Assembly (NCBI RefSeq): GCF_000744095.1
Contig: NZ_JQLI01000001.1
Coordinates: 3,162,001-3,226,000, forward strand
Source: Cupriavidus necator A5-1
GTDB taxonomy: Bacteria > Pseudomonadota > Gammaproteobacteria > Burkholderiales > Burkholderiaceae
Length of the DNA: 64,000 bases
Direction: 5' to 3'
Position 1 is the stretch's first letter, and every line of letters starts with the position of its first letter. Positions 14,828 to 28,201 of the stretch are shown here, in pieces. The notes under the pieces are model-generated. The model saw nothing but the letters and a program-made list of their open reading frames with translations. It was not told where the DNA came from and ran no database searches. Position numbers and translations under genes: made by a program.

Positions 14828-15440
14828 GCGGGCGATGGGGCGGCCGATGGGGCGCCGCGTGGTGGCTGTCCGGCATGCCCGGCCCATGCGGGGCGGCATA
14901 CGGATCCGGCGGCTCGGTCGGCTCGCGCGCTGCCTGGCTGGGCGAGGCAGCGCGCTCCTGCGGCAGGTAGGGGCGGATCACCACCGCCACATAATCGTCT
15001 TCCTTCGGCGTGACCACGATGTACGCGAGGCCCGACATCACCAGGCCGACCTCGCCCAGTTCGGTCGCGATGCGCGCCACGATGAAGCGCTGCAGCAGCA
15101 GCGGATTGACGCTGTCGTCGATGGCAAGCGCAGCCGTGCAGATGGTAAGGAAGCAGCGCTCGACCTCGCGGCACACCACCACCACTTCATCGATGGCATA
15201 GCCCGAGCGGCTGGCGCGCACCAGCACCGACACGCCCGAGCTGGGCGCGGCTTTGTGCCAGCCGGGCTTGACCTTGAAGCTGGGCAGGCTCAGGCCGGAA
15301 CCGGTGTCCTGCGCGACGGTATTGAAGCGCTGGGCAAAGTCGGATGGGGTGATGGCAAGCAACTGGCGCTCGACGGGCGCCGAAGATACCGAGACCGATG
15401 AGGCCAGGACGATAGTCGACAGGATGCTGGCGAAATTCAT
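14772..15440 (-). CDS. Exported protein of unknown function
   Basis: 222 aa from the ATG at 15440, which is preceded by GAGGT. An N-terminal hydrophobic segment (MNFASILSTIVLASSVSVSS) looks like a signal peptide. The middle (about residues 25-150) is an ordered alpha/beta region; CREVERCFLTICTAALAI carries two cysteines that could form a disulfide. The last 60 residues are Pro/His-rich and probably disordered. It converges on treY and the two coding ends overlap by 56 nt. The family was not recognised; periplasmic location is inferred from the signal peptide alone. Confidence 0.7.
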   Translation of the reverse strand: MNFASILSTIVLASSVSVSSAPVERQLLAITPSDFAQRFNTVAQDTGSGLSLPSFKVKPGWHKAAPSSGVSVLVRASRSGYAIDEVVVVCREVERCFLTICTAALAIDDSVNPLLLQRFIVARIATELGEVGLVMSGLAYIVVTPKEDDYVAVVIRPYLPQERAASPSQAAREPTEPPDPYAAPHGPGMPDSHHAAPHRPPHRPLTPIVWHQAGQTVVPGQS

Positions 15441-16014
15441 GGCTACCTCGCAACAGATGAGCCGCTCCCCCCGGCCGGCTGCGCTGATGGGCCCGGCTGC
15501 ACGCGGCAAACGGGGTGCCGCCGCGGCATGGGGGCCGGCGTTGCGGGCTGTGCTCGCCGGCACATGACGCACGCCAGTTTTGGCCAGCATTTCCTTCACT
15601 ATAGACAGGACGGCACGCAAGCACACGACGGCACGCAAGCGTTGCGCCAGCGCTGCCTTTGACGCGGGCGCCAGCGCAGGGAGGCGTCTGCACGGCGGCA
15701 CATGCAGTTTCTGCAGCGGCTGTAAAAACTACGGCGCCAACAGTCTTTCCAGCCACTACCGGCGTGGCAGGCCTAAGCTGAGAACAGGCGTCGCGACGCC
15801 ACGAGAGGCGTGCGGGGTTGTGCCGCATCGGGCCCCGGCGCGTCGTCCCCGCGCAGGCGGGGACCCAGTGACTTCCGGACTCCGGCTTTCCCAACGTGCG
15901 GCCATGGCAGGGAAGGCTCGCCAGCGCCGCATTGCGGCGGGAACGGAGCTTGCAGGTCAAAGCCAGATGCGGACAGGAACCGCCTTGCCCGCCGCCGAAA
16001 ACAGGAGGATCGTC
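15441..16014. other. Intergenic region with a REP-like palindrome
   Basis: 574 nt between divergent genes with no supported coding sequence. It should hold the promoters of both neighbours, but no clear -35/-10 pair was found. The palindrome at 15845-15864 is listed separately. AGGAGG at 16003-16008 is the ribosome site of the next gene. Confidence 0.5.
15845..15864. repeat. REP-like palindrome
   Basis: A perfect 8-bp inverted repeat (GTCCCCGC / GCGGGGAC) around a 4-nt GCAG loop, followed by ACCCAGTGACTTCCGG. This is the form of the dispersed intergenic palindromes common in Burkholderiaceae and related genomes. A single copy is present in the window, so its repeat status rests on resemblance. 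Confidence 0.55.
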
Positions 16015-16386
16015 ATGACATCCCGTCTACGCTTGCACGGCGCCCGCCTGACGCTGCCGCTCGCGGTGCTGGCGATGGCCGCCTCCCAGGCCATCCCGGC
16101 CGCCCCGACCGATGCCCCGCCCGCGCCGTCGTCCACCGGCCGCACGGCCGCGCCGCGCGACACTGAAGCCGCCAGCGACCGCGCCATTACCACCGAAGTG
16201 CGCGCGCGCCTGGCCAATGCGCGCACGCTGGATCCGGCCAAGATCCGCGTCTCGACCACCGATGGCGTAGTCAGGCTGGAAGGCACCGTGCGCGACGACA
16301 AGCAGCGCACCATGGCCATGGATCTGGCGCGCTCGGTGCGCGGCGTGACCGCCGTGTCCGACGAACTGCGTGCCGGCACCGACTAG
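16015..16386 (+). CDS. BON-domain periplasmic protein (OsmY-like)
   Basis: 123 aa from the ATG at 16015 with a strong AGGAGG at 16003-16008. A signal peptide (RLTLPLAVLAMAASQAIPA) is followed by a Pro/Ala/Thr-rich linker and one BON domain (about residues 57-121): RAITTEVRARLANA, then VSTTDGVVRLEGTVRD and the closing VRGVTAVSDELR. BON domains occur in OsmY-type osmotic-stress proteins and are thought to bind phospholipid surfaces. The gene heads a run of small stress-type genes. A role in envelope stress is inferred. Confidence 0.85.
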   Translation: MTSRLRLHGARLTLPLAVLAMAASQAIPAAPTDAPPAPSSTGRTAAPRDTEAASDRAITTEVRARLANARTLDPAKIRVSTTDGVVRLEGTVRDDKQRTMAMDLARSVRGVTAVSDELRAGTD

Positions 16387-16434
16387 CGCACCGATACGCC
16401 TATCTGCGATTGCTTTCACACCGAGGGAGACGCC

Positions 16435-16665
16435 ATGACCACCCACCGCCAGCCCGACCACGACACCACCCGGCGCCGCACCGAGCCCCGCGATCCGCAC
16501 AAGGGCGGACCGGACACCGAGCATGAACGGGGCAAGCCCGGGCGCGACCGCCGCCACGATGTCGAGCGCGAGCATGACATCCCCGACGAAAACGGCGAGC
16601 CGCCTTCCGTCAAGCGCCGCGGCGGCAACCCCGAGGAAAGCGAACCGCCGGTGGAGAACACCTGA
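16435..16665 (+). CDS. Small hydrophilic protein, unknown function
   Basis: 76 aa, start supported by GGGAG upstream. It is made almost entirely of charged and small residues (Arg, Asp, Glu, His, Pro) with no hydrophobic core, so it is probably intrinsically disordered and cytoplasmic. It lies 48 nt after the BON-domain gene and 30 nt before another disordered protein, suggesting a small operon. No family was recognised. Confidence 0.65.
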   Translation: MTTHRQPDHDTTRRRTEPRDPHKGGPDTEHERGKPGRDRRHDVEREHDIPDENGEPPSVKRRGGNPEESEPPVENT

Positions 16666-16695
16666 CGTCGCCGGCGCCAATGCACAGGAGAGACC

Positions 16696-17097
16696 ATGAG
16701 CAAGACCATCCGTACCGGCGCACGCCACGGTGACCGCGTGGGCGGCACTCCCGCCATGCGGCACAGTGCGCCGCACGCCGCGGCCGCGGGCAAGCGCTCG
16801 CGCGACCAAACCGCGTCGCGCGCCGCGCGTGCCGAGGCCGGCAATATCCCGAGTACGCTGGATCCGGACCTCGACCAGGAGACCGACGATATCGAGGACG
16901 AAATCGTCCAGCGCGAGGAGGAAGCGCACACCCCGACGGAAGACGAGTCCCCCGAGGAAGAGATCGCCGATGAAGTCGTGCGCGCCGCTGAAGGGCTGCC
17001 CGCCGACATGCCGGTCGACAAGGCCGACCGCACCGACGACCGCGATGAGCAGCCGCCACACCCGCCGCGCACCGGCGAAGGCAAGGGCAGGTCCTGA
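16696..17097 (+). CDS. Acidic disordered protein, unknown function
   Basis: 133 aa with GGAGAG 5 nt before the ATG. The N-terminal 45 residues are basic (Arg/His/Ala-rich); the rest is very acidic (QETDDIEDEIVQREEEAH and EDESPEEEIADEVV), possibly with short coiled-coil segments. No signal peptide or membrane segment. It probably forms an operon with the two genes before it. A chaperone-like or stress-protective role is possible but not shown. Confidence 0.65.
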   Translation: MSKTIRTGARHGDRVGGTPAMRHSAPHAAAAGKRSRDQTASRAARAEAGNIPSTLDPDLDQETDDIEDEIVQREEEAHTPTEDESPEEEIADEVVRAAEGLPADMPVDKADRTDDRDEQPPHPPRTGEGKGRS

Positions 17098-17108
17098 GCG
17101 GTTGGAAT

Positions 17109-17164
17109 GCCGGTTGGAAGGCCGGTTTGGAGGCCGGTCGGAAGGTCCCTGGAAGTCCCTGGAA
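17109..17164. repeat. Short tandem repeats
   Basis: Three adjacent 12-mers of the form GCCGGTTGGAAG (17109-17120, 17121-17132, 17133-17144, each with one or two changes), directly followed by two perfect copies of GTCCCTGGAA (17145-17154, 17155-17164). They lie between convergent genes. Confidence 0.75.
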
Positions 17165-17172
17165 ATGCGACA

Positions 17173-17204
17173 GGCGGCGGTCCCGCGTTGGCGGGGCCGC
17201 CGCC
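17173..17204. terminator. Hairpin between convergent genes
   Basis: A 14-bp GC-rich stem with one G-U pair (17173-17186 with 17191-17204) and a GTTG loop. It lies between two convergent genes and so probably ends transcription of one or both. There is no run of T, so it is not a classical intrinsic terminator. Confidence 0.5.
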
Positions 17205-17208
17205 GTTG

Positions 17209-17967
17209 TCATTCCGAGGCGAGCATGCCGTAGTGCCGCACCCGGATATGGTTGATGACGTCCTTCACGCCGAACACGCGCTCGGCGAGTTCCTCGATCT
17301 CGTACTTGGAGCGGCGGTCGAGGGCGTGGCCTTCCAGCGTCACCACGCCGTCCTGCACGCGCACCGAGACTTCGCTCACATCCAGTTCGTCGTGTCGCGC
17401 CAGCCGGTTGCAGACTTCGTCGTGGACCCGGTCATCGTCGCGGCGATAGTTCTTCGGGCCGGCGCCACGCTGCCAGCGCGGCTGCGGCGTGTCCCAGTCG
17501 CCCGGCACATAGCCGCCGTATTCATCGTATTGGCGGTATCCACCGTACTCGCCGCGGGGCGGCCCCTCGGGCCAGCCGCGCCGGTCCTGCGCGCCCGCAT
17601 AGCGGCCGTAACCCGCGCCACGCGGTGCCATCCCTTCGCGCCGCCTTGACCATTCGTCCTCGAACTGTTCATCGCGCGGGGCGCCGGCGGCATGACGCGG
17701 CTCGTACGGCCGGCGCCATTCCTCCTCGACATAGTACCCATACCAGCCCTCTTCGCCGCGCCCGGCTTCGCGGGTCTCGTCGCGCGGCAGGCGCTCCGCG
17801 GTATTGCCATAGCGGCCCGCGGTGAGGTCGCGCTGGCGGCGGTTGCGTGCCTGCGCCGGGATGCCGCTGTAGCCCTGGTCGTTGCCGCCGTACTGGTGGT
17901 CGGGACGCCGGCGCAGGTAGTCGTCGTCGCCGCGCCTGCGCGGATAGTCGTCATCGCTGTGTCTCAT
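17209..17967 (-). CDS. BON-domain protein with disordered N-terminus
   Basis: 252 aa. The first 180 residues are Arg/Tyr/Gly/Asp-rich and look disordered (RRGDDDYLRRRPDHQYGG near the start, repeated GYRQYDEYGGY-type segments later). Residues about 182-245 form one BON domain: DDRVHDEVCNRLARHD, then VSVRVQDGVVTLEGHALDR and a closing VFGVKDVINHIRV. There is no signal peptide, so it is predicted cytoplasmic. The ATG overlaps the stop of the upstream phosphatase-family gene (ATGA at 17964-17967) and AGGAG lies just before it, indicating translational coupling. Function unknown. Confidence 0.8.
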   Translation of the reverse strand: MRHSDDDYPRRRGDDDYLRRRPDHQYGGNDQGYSGIPAQARNRRQRDLTAGRYGNTAERLPRDETREAGRGEEGWYGYYVEEEWRRPYEPRHAAGAPRDEQFEDEWSRRREGMAPRGAGYGRYAGAQDRRGWPEGPPRGEYGGYRQYDEYGGYVPGDWDTPQPRWQRGAGPKNYRRDDDRVHDEVCNRLARHDELDVSEVSVRVQDGVVTLEGHALDRRSKYEIEELAERVFGVKDVINHIRVRHYGMLASE

Positions 17968-18869
17968 GGGGTAGCTCCTCGGTTGGCTTCGGTTGTCCGG
18001 GAAGGATGCAATGCGGTGTCCTGCGCGGTCGGTTGCGGCTGCGCCGGCACCTCGAAGCAAGCCAGCAGCGGCAGGTGGTCCGACGCCACGCGCGCCAGCG
18101 GGCTGCGGTGGCTGGCCACGGATACCAGGTGGGCGCGCGGCGACACCCAGATGCGGTCCAGCGCGAACACCGGCATGCGCGACGGGAATGTCGCGGTGTG
18201 CGGCGTATGCTCGAAATACGCGTGCAGCCATCGCAGCGGGCGGCCCCACAAGAACCACTCGTTGACATCGCCCAGCAGGATGGTCGGCAATGGCGGCGCG
18301 GTGGCGATGTAGTTCAGCAACTGCTGCACCTGGTGGCGGCGCTCGCCCGGGCGCAGACCCAGGTGGGTAGCGATCACGCGCAGTTCGCTGGCGTGGCCCA
18401 ACGCGGTGCAGGCCAGCGTCACGTCGATGGCGCCGCGTGGTTCGCAGCCCTTTACCGTCAGGTCGATCTGGTTGGCCGCCTGCGGCGCGAAACGGGTCAG
18501 CAGCGCATTACCGTAATCGGCATTGCCGCGCACGCGTGTAAAACCTGACACCACATGCATGCCGGTATGGCCGGCCAGGTATTCCAGCGTGTGGTCGTTG
18601 CTGCTGCCGGATTCGACTTCCTGCAGCGCGACGATATCGGCGCGGAGTTCCTCCAGCACCGCGGCGATGCGGTCCGGGCGGTAGCGGCGGTCCGTGCCCA
18701 CGGCACGGTGGATGTTGTAGCTGACGACCGTCATGCGCGTGAGGTCCTCCGCGCGCAACGGCCCGCACTGTGCGGCGGTGGCCGCGGCGCTGGTGGCCGG
18801 GGGCGCGCCGTCCAGGTCACGCTGCTGGGCAGGATTTACAAGGGGCGGTAAGTCCGGGTGCATTCGCAT
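17964..18869 (-). CDS. Endonuclease/exonuclease/phosphatase-family protein
   Basis: About 301 aa from the ATG at 18869, preceded by GGGAAGG. The conserved domain begins at MTVVSYNIHRA, so an internal ATG at 18734 is a real alternative start; a TTG at 18938 is also in frame. EEP-fold motifs: SYNIH, IVALQEVESGSS with the metal-binding Glu, HLGLRPGERRHQ, LLGDVNEWFLW and the terminal VASDHLPLLA. Members cut phosphodiester or phosphomonoester bonds, from DNA to inositol phosphates to lipids; the substrate here cannot be told. The stop overlaps the BON-protein start, so the two form one unit. Confidence 0.85.
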   Translation of the reverse strand: MRMHPDLPPLVNPAQQRDLDGAPPATSAAATAAQCGPLRAEDLTRMTVVSYNIHRAVGTDRRYRPDRIAAVLEELRADIVALQEVESGSSNDHTLEYLAGHTGMHVVSGFTRVRGNADYGNALLTRFAPQAANQIDLTVKGCEPRGAIDVTLACTALGHASELRVIATHLGLRPGERRHQVQQLLNYIATAPPLPTILLGDVNEWFLWGRPLRWLHAYFEHTPHTATFPSRMPVFALDRIWVSPRAHLVSVASHRSPLARVASDHLPLLACFEVPAQPQPTAQDTALHPSRTTEANRGATP

Positions 18870-19018
18870 TGGCCGTGCCTTCCCTGCGTGAAGTCTGCGA
18901 GACGTCTGCCAAACGTCTGCGTCCAGCCGGTCCGTCAAGGAAAGGGGATGCCGGTCCTGCGCGCTGATCGCGCGGGACCGGTGTGGCTGGCATCAATGGC
19001 CGGGGACAGTTGTGTCGA

Positions 19019-19372
19019 TCAGCCGCCGCCGTCCAGGAACTGGTTACGCCGGCCGAGCGGACGGCCAAGGTCGGGGCTGCCCCAGCGCGTGCTGTCCATA
19101 GACGGGTCCGGGGTGCGCTGCATCGTCGCGCCAGGCATGCCAGGCTGAGCCGGCACGGTCGACGGCTGGGCCTCCGGCGCCGGTGCCAGGTCCTGCCGCG
19201 TAGGGGCGTTGGCGCCTTGCGAGTACGGGTCGAACTTCTCGGTGCTGCGTGCGCCTTGCGAATACGGATCATAGGTCCCGCGCGGCGTACCCGGCGATTG
19301 CGCCATGGCGGGGAGCGCGGCGGCCGCAAGGGCCACCGCGGCGAGAATGCGGCTGGGTCGGATATGCTTCAT
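19019..19372 (-). CDS. Exported DPYSQGA-repeat protein (first copy)
   Basis: 117 aa with an ideal GGAGGT before the ATG. A signal peptide (SRILAAVALAAAALPAMAQ) precedes two copies of the motif YDPYSQGA/FDPYSQGA (about residues 34-53), joined by a short ARSTEK linker and followed by NAPTRQDL. The remainder is Pro/Gln-rich. The protein coded at 51199-51510 has the same signal-repeat-N-TR-DL layout with three repeats, so they are paralogues. The mature protein is small, polar and probably periplasmic. No known function. Confidence 0.8.
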   Translation of the reverse strand: MKHIRPSRILAAVALAAAALPAMAQSPGTPRGTYDPYSQGARSTEKFDPYSQGANAPTRQDLAPAPEAQPSTVPAQPGMPGATMQRTPDPSMDSTRWGSPDLGRPLGRRNQFLDGGG

Positions 19373-19463
19373 GGTTACCTCCGTTCAGGGGCGCGATGTG
19401 CACGCCAGTAACCATGGGCAAGCGAAAGGCGTGCCCGTGCGCGTTCCGCTTGTGCAACGCTCG

Positions 19464-25343
<5,880 letters not shown>

Positions 25344-25487
25344 GATTTCTCTTTCGAATCAGGGCGTTAAGGGAGAGACAGGGAGGGGCCGGCGGATGGC
25401 CTATACGGCCTGGCAAGAGAACCACCATAGCACAGCGGCCGGGGCCGCTTGGGCCAGCGGTTCACGCTGTCGGAGTGCCAGCGCGGA

Positions 25488-25507
25488 TACTGTACATCCA
25501 TACAGTG
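25488..25507. promoter_or_regulatory. LexA (SOS) box
   Basis: TACTGTACATCCATACAGTG contains an exact CTGT-N8-ACAG at 25490-25505, the classical LexA operator. It lies between the double uvrA gene (minus strand, start at 25343) and the higBA locus (plus strand, from 25660), so it could control either or both. SOS control of a uvrA gene is the natural reading. Confidence 0.85.
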
Positions 25508-25638
25508 TAACAGTTTGGTAAAGATTTGGTATCGACCGCTTCACTCGAAATCAGAAGCGTGACGGTGTGGCGGCATCGGTAAGGCGATTTCATTTGGGGA
25601 GGGACACGGTCCTCGCGCAATTTCGCTTCTTTACTATT

Positions 25639-25653
25639 TATCGATTACCGATA
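25639..25653. promoter_or_regulatory. Possible HigA operator
   Basis: TATCG-N5-CGATA inverted repeat just before the higB start, with a further CGATA at 25656-25660, in an AT-rich stretch typical of a toxin-antitoxin promoter. Antitoxins of this family usually repress their own promoter through such palindromes. The assignment is an inference. Confidence 0.4.
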
Positions 25654-25659
25654 TACGAT

Positions 25660-25934
25660 ATGATCCAGTCATTCAGATGTGCCGACACCGCCGAGTTGTT
25701 CGCAGGCCGCTTTGTGCCGAGCTTTGCCAATATTCGTGCGGTGGGCTTCCGCAAGCTGCGCATGCTCAACGAAGCGATGTCCCTGCAATTCCTGCGTTCG
25801 CCACCGGGCAACCGCCTGGAAATGCTTGGCGGCGATCGCAAGGGCCGCTACAGCGCATCAACGGACAGTGGCGAATCTGCTTTATTTGGACGCATGACGG
25901 CCCCGCGGCTGTCGAGATCGTTGACTATCACTGA
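25660..25934 (+). pseudogene. higB: HigB/RelE-family toxin, frameshifted
   Basis: The first 65 residues (MIQSFRCADTAELFAG..., then LRSPPGNRLEMLGGDRKGRYS) read in one frame; the conserved end INGQWRICFIW...VEIVDYH reads in another from 25857. Family members read RYSIRINGQWRI at this point; here only two bases separate the AGC codon (25852-25854) and ATC (25857), consistent with a 4-nt deletion. The toxin C-terminus, needed for ribosome-dependent mRNA cleavage in HigB/RelE enzymes, is therefore lost. In the first frame translation runs on without a stop into higA, giving a possible fused product (25660-26265). Confidence 0.85.
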
Positions 25935-25944
25935 GGACAACAAT

Positions 25945-26265
25945 ATGGCTCGCTTCGAAGGCGGCATGCCCCCCATCCACCCGGGCGAAATACTGCGCGA
26001 GGAATACCTTGTGCCACTAGGCATGAGCGCCAATGCGCTGGCCCTGGCACTACGCGTGACCCCCGCCCGCATCAACGACATCGTGCGCGAGCAGCGCGGC
26101 ATCACGCCGGACACCGCGCTGCGCCTGGCGCGCTATTTCGGCGGCGATGCGCGCTCCTGGATGAATCTGCAGGTCACCCATGACCTGAAGATCGCGCAGC
26201 GCGACCATGGGGAGCGGATCGCAGCGGAGGTGGTACCGCGCGACGGGGCGACCCATCCTGGCTAA
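25945..26265 (+). CDS. higA: HigA-family antitoxin
   Basis: 106 aa from the ATG at 25945, preceded by GAGGA. MPPIHPGEILREEYLVPLGM is the hallmark HigA N-terminus, followed by an XRE-type helix-turn-helix (SANALALALRVTPARINDI, about residues 27-60) and TPDTALRLARYFGGDARSWM. It binds and neutralises HigB and represses the operon. The antitoxin frame is intact although the toxin gene ahead of it is frameshifted. Because the shift leaves the toxin start in frame with higA, an N-terminally extended form could also be made. Confidence 0.9.
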   Translation: MARFEGGMPPIHPGEILREEYLVPLGMSANALALALRVTPARINDIVREQRGITPDTALRLARYFGGDARSWMNLQVTHDLKIAQRDHGERIAAEVVPRDGATHPG

Positions 26266-26786
26266 TCGACCACGGACAGGTAAAGACCCGGTGCTGCCGG
26301 GCGCGGGTCATTCGCTGCGCCCTGCTGGCAATCGCGTTACCGCATCAACGTTTCCGCCAACGCCCAGAACGCACGGAACGTAATCGGATTGTTCGCAGCA
26401 TTCCCCGCCACGGGGTGCGACGCGTACCGGACGATGGTCAGCTCGGCCTTCGGGTCGACGTAGATGCCCTGGCCGTGGATGCCGGCGGCGTGGAACATGC
26501 CGTGGCGAAACGCTGCAGAAAGACGGCGACCACGACACCGCATTTGCCTACAAGACCGTAAATGCCGAGGTACTGGCGTGGATCCCCTGCGCCGGGCTTC
26601 GGGCCAGTCGCTGGCCAGGATCCCAAGACGAGGTGTGACGCTCAGGGGGAGGGTCGCATTGAAAAGCAGCGCGCGACAGGAAGTCGCAGTCAGGGAAACG
26701 GCTAGGACAGTATGGGGGAAGCCGGCCGGGAAAGATGGTGACCGGCGTCAGTCAGCCTGGACGGGCGGCCCTGGCTGCTTCAGGCA
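26266..26786. other. Intergenic region with gene relic
   Basis: About 520 nt between higA and ribA. Apart from the serine-hydrolase remnant at 26337-26498, no gene or regulatory element was recognised. A decayed gene beside a broken toxin-antitoxin locus suggests a degenerating acquired segment. Confidence 0.5.
26337..26498 (-). pseudogene. Serine hydrolase (beta-lactamase-related), C-terminal relic
   Basis: The frame from about 26498 to the stop at 26337 reads GMFHAAGIHGQGIYVDPKAE, then LTIVRYASHPV and the end ALAETLMR. This is like the C-terminal end of class-C beta-lactamase-fold hydrolases such as 6-aminohexanoate-dimer hydrolases. Nothing upstream in this frame continues the family, and no catalytic SxxK region is found nearby. 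It is therefore a truncated remnant. Confidence 0.6.
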
Positions 26787-27383
26787 TCAGTCGAGCAAAT
26801 GCCCCATGCGGGTACGCTTGGTCGCCAGGTATTTTTCGTTCTCGGCATTGGACGGCACGATGTGGCGCATCTGCTCCACCACCTTGATGCCGGCCTTCTC
26901 CAGCGCGGCAGCCTTGAGCGGATTGTTGCTCATCAGCCGCACGGAGGTAACGCCCCACTGGTGCAGCAGGTCGGCGGCAAAGGCGTAGTTGCGTGCGTCG
27001 ATCGCCTGCCCAAGGGCCAGATTGGCGTCGACCGTGTCCAGCCCGCCGTCCTGCAGCCGATAGGCGCGGATCTTCTCGGCCAGGCCGATGCCGCGGCCTT
27101 CGTGGCCGCGCAGGTACAGCAGGATGCCGCGGCCTTCGGCGGCGATCTTCTCCATGGCAAGCTCGAGCTGCGGACCGCAGTCGCAGCGGCAGGAACCGAA
27201 GACGTCTCCGGTCAGGCATTCGGAATGCAGGCGGATCAGGACGTTGTCGCCCGTCACGTCTCCCACGCTCAGCGCGAGGTGCTCGATGCCTGAATGGGCG
27301 CCCTTGAATGCGTGCGCCGTGAAGTCGCCGAACCGGGTCGGCAGGCGTGCCGAATCGATCAGCTCAATTTCTGTGTCGTTCAT
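26787..27383 (-). CDS. ribA: GTP cyclohydrolase II
   Basis: 198 aa from the ATG at 27383 (an in-frame TTG lies at 27401), matching the usual 196-200. It opens the imidazole ring of GTP, the first step of riboflavin synthesis. The zinc ligands Cys56, Cys67 and Cys69 sit in [18 protein letters not shown], and [10 protein letters not shown] holds catalytic residues. It is a stand-alone RibA without a RibB domain. No other riboflavin gene and no FMN riboswitch is seen nearby. The window also encodes a divergent paralogue, URC1 (47164-48402). Confidence 0.95.
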   Translation of the reverse strand: MNDTEIELIDSARLPTRFGDFTAHAFKGAHSGIEHLALSVGDVTGDNVLIRLHSECLTGDVFGSCRCDCGPQLELAMEKIAAEGRGILLYLRGHEGRGIGLAEKIRAYRLQDGGLDTVDANLALGQAIDARNYAFAADLLHQWGVTSVRLMSNNPLKAAALEKAGIKVVEQMRHIVPSNAENEKYLATKRTRMGHLLD

Positions 27384-27649
27384 ACCGGAATTCGTGGTCA
27401 ATCGTGCTGGGGCTGCCCGGCACCGGCGACATTATGAGCGGAATTGCGGGTTCGCGCTCGGATTCCCCACAGCGGGCCCCACCGGGGGCGTCGGCCAATT
27501 CCTACAGCAGCACGCGCACCCCACTTATGCAGCCGCTTCAAAGGGGTCTATAGACTCAAGTTAACGGATACGGCTCGGGGGGATGCCAGGGGGCCGGTGC
27601 GCATGGCGCATCACCTGGCGGCTGCCGCGGGCTCTTGCAGGAGTTCACC

Positions 27650-28180
27650 ATGAGCGCCAATCCCTTGAGCGCGGAAGCAGCCAGTACCAAGATCGCGGCC
27701 TTGTTCGACACCAAATCCGCCGCCAGCAGCGCCGCCGAGCGTGTCTGCTATGAGGCGCACCTCAAGCGCGGCCAGGTGCGACTGGTGCACCCGTACGAGG
27801 CGCACTTCGGCCGCAAGCTGGAGCCCGATAACGATGGCACCGTGCGGACCGCGATCCGAGCGCACCTGATGATGGGGGCGCTGGGCACGGTGATCGGGCT
27901 TGCCGTCGTCGGGATCCTGCACCGGCAGGGCATCGAGGCCGTCATCCAGAACCCTCGCCCCGCCGCCGGCGCGGCCATCTTCCTGGGCCTGGTGTTCGGC
28001 ATGCTGCTGGCCGGCCTGGTCACGGCGCGGCCGGATCATCAGCTGGTGATCACGCCGGTGCGCGAAGCCGTGCAACTCGGCCGCTGGGCCCTGCTGGTCC
28101 ACCCGACCACGCCGCAGCAATGCAACGAGGCACTGCGGGCGTTGCGGAACACTACCGCCGAGGTGCTGAGGACGGCCTAG
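27650..28180 (+). CDS. Two-pass inner-membrane protein, unknown function
   Basis: 176 aa from the ATG at 27650, with CAGGAG just upstream. The first 75 residues are soluble (RVCYEAHLKRGQVRLVHPYE). Two hydrophobic segments follow: LMMGALGTVIGLAVVGILH (about residues 74-92) and AAIFLGLVFGMLLAGLVTA (about 105-124). A soluble tail then includes DHQLVITPVREAV and VHPTTPQQCNEAL. The fold of soluble ends around a glycine-rich hairpin resembles small stress-associated membrane proteins, but no family was recognised. Confidence 0.75.
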   Translation: MSANPLSAEAASTKIAALFDTKSAASSAAERVCYEAHLKRGQVRLVHPYEAHFGRKLEPDNDGTVRTAIRAHLMMGALGTVIGLAVVGILHRQGIEAVIQNPRPAAGAAIFLGLVFGMLLAGLVTARPDHQLVITPVREAVQLGRWALLVHPTTPQQCNEALRALRNTTAEVLRTA

Positions 28181-28201
28181 CGATTGCCATTGACCGGCGG
28201 T

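Noticed and set aside
25567..26265. A single 232-residue HigB-HigA fusion as a designed protein
   Set aside because: The conserved toxin end is intact in another frame, so the fusion frame is better explained by a deletion. It may still be translated.
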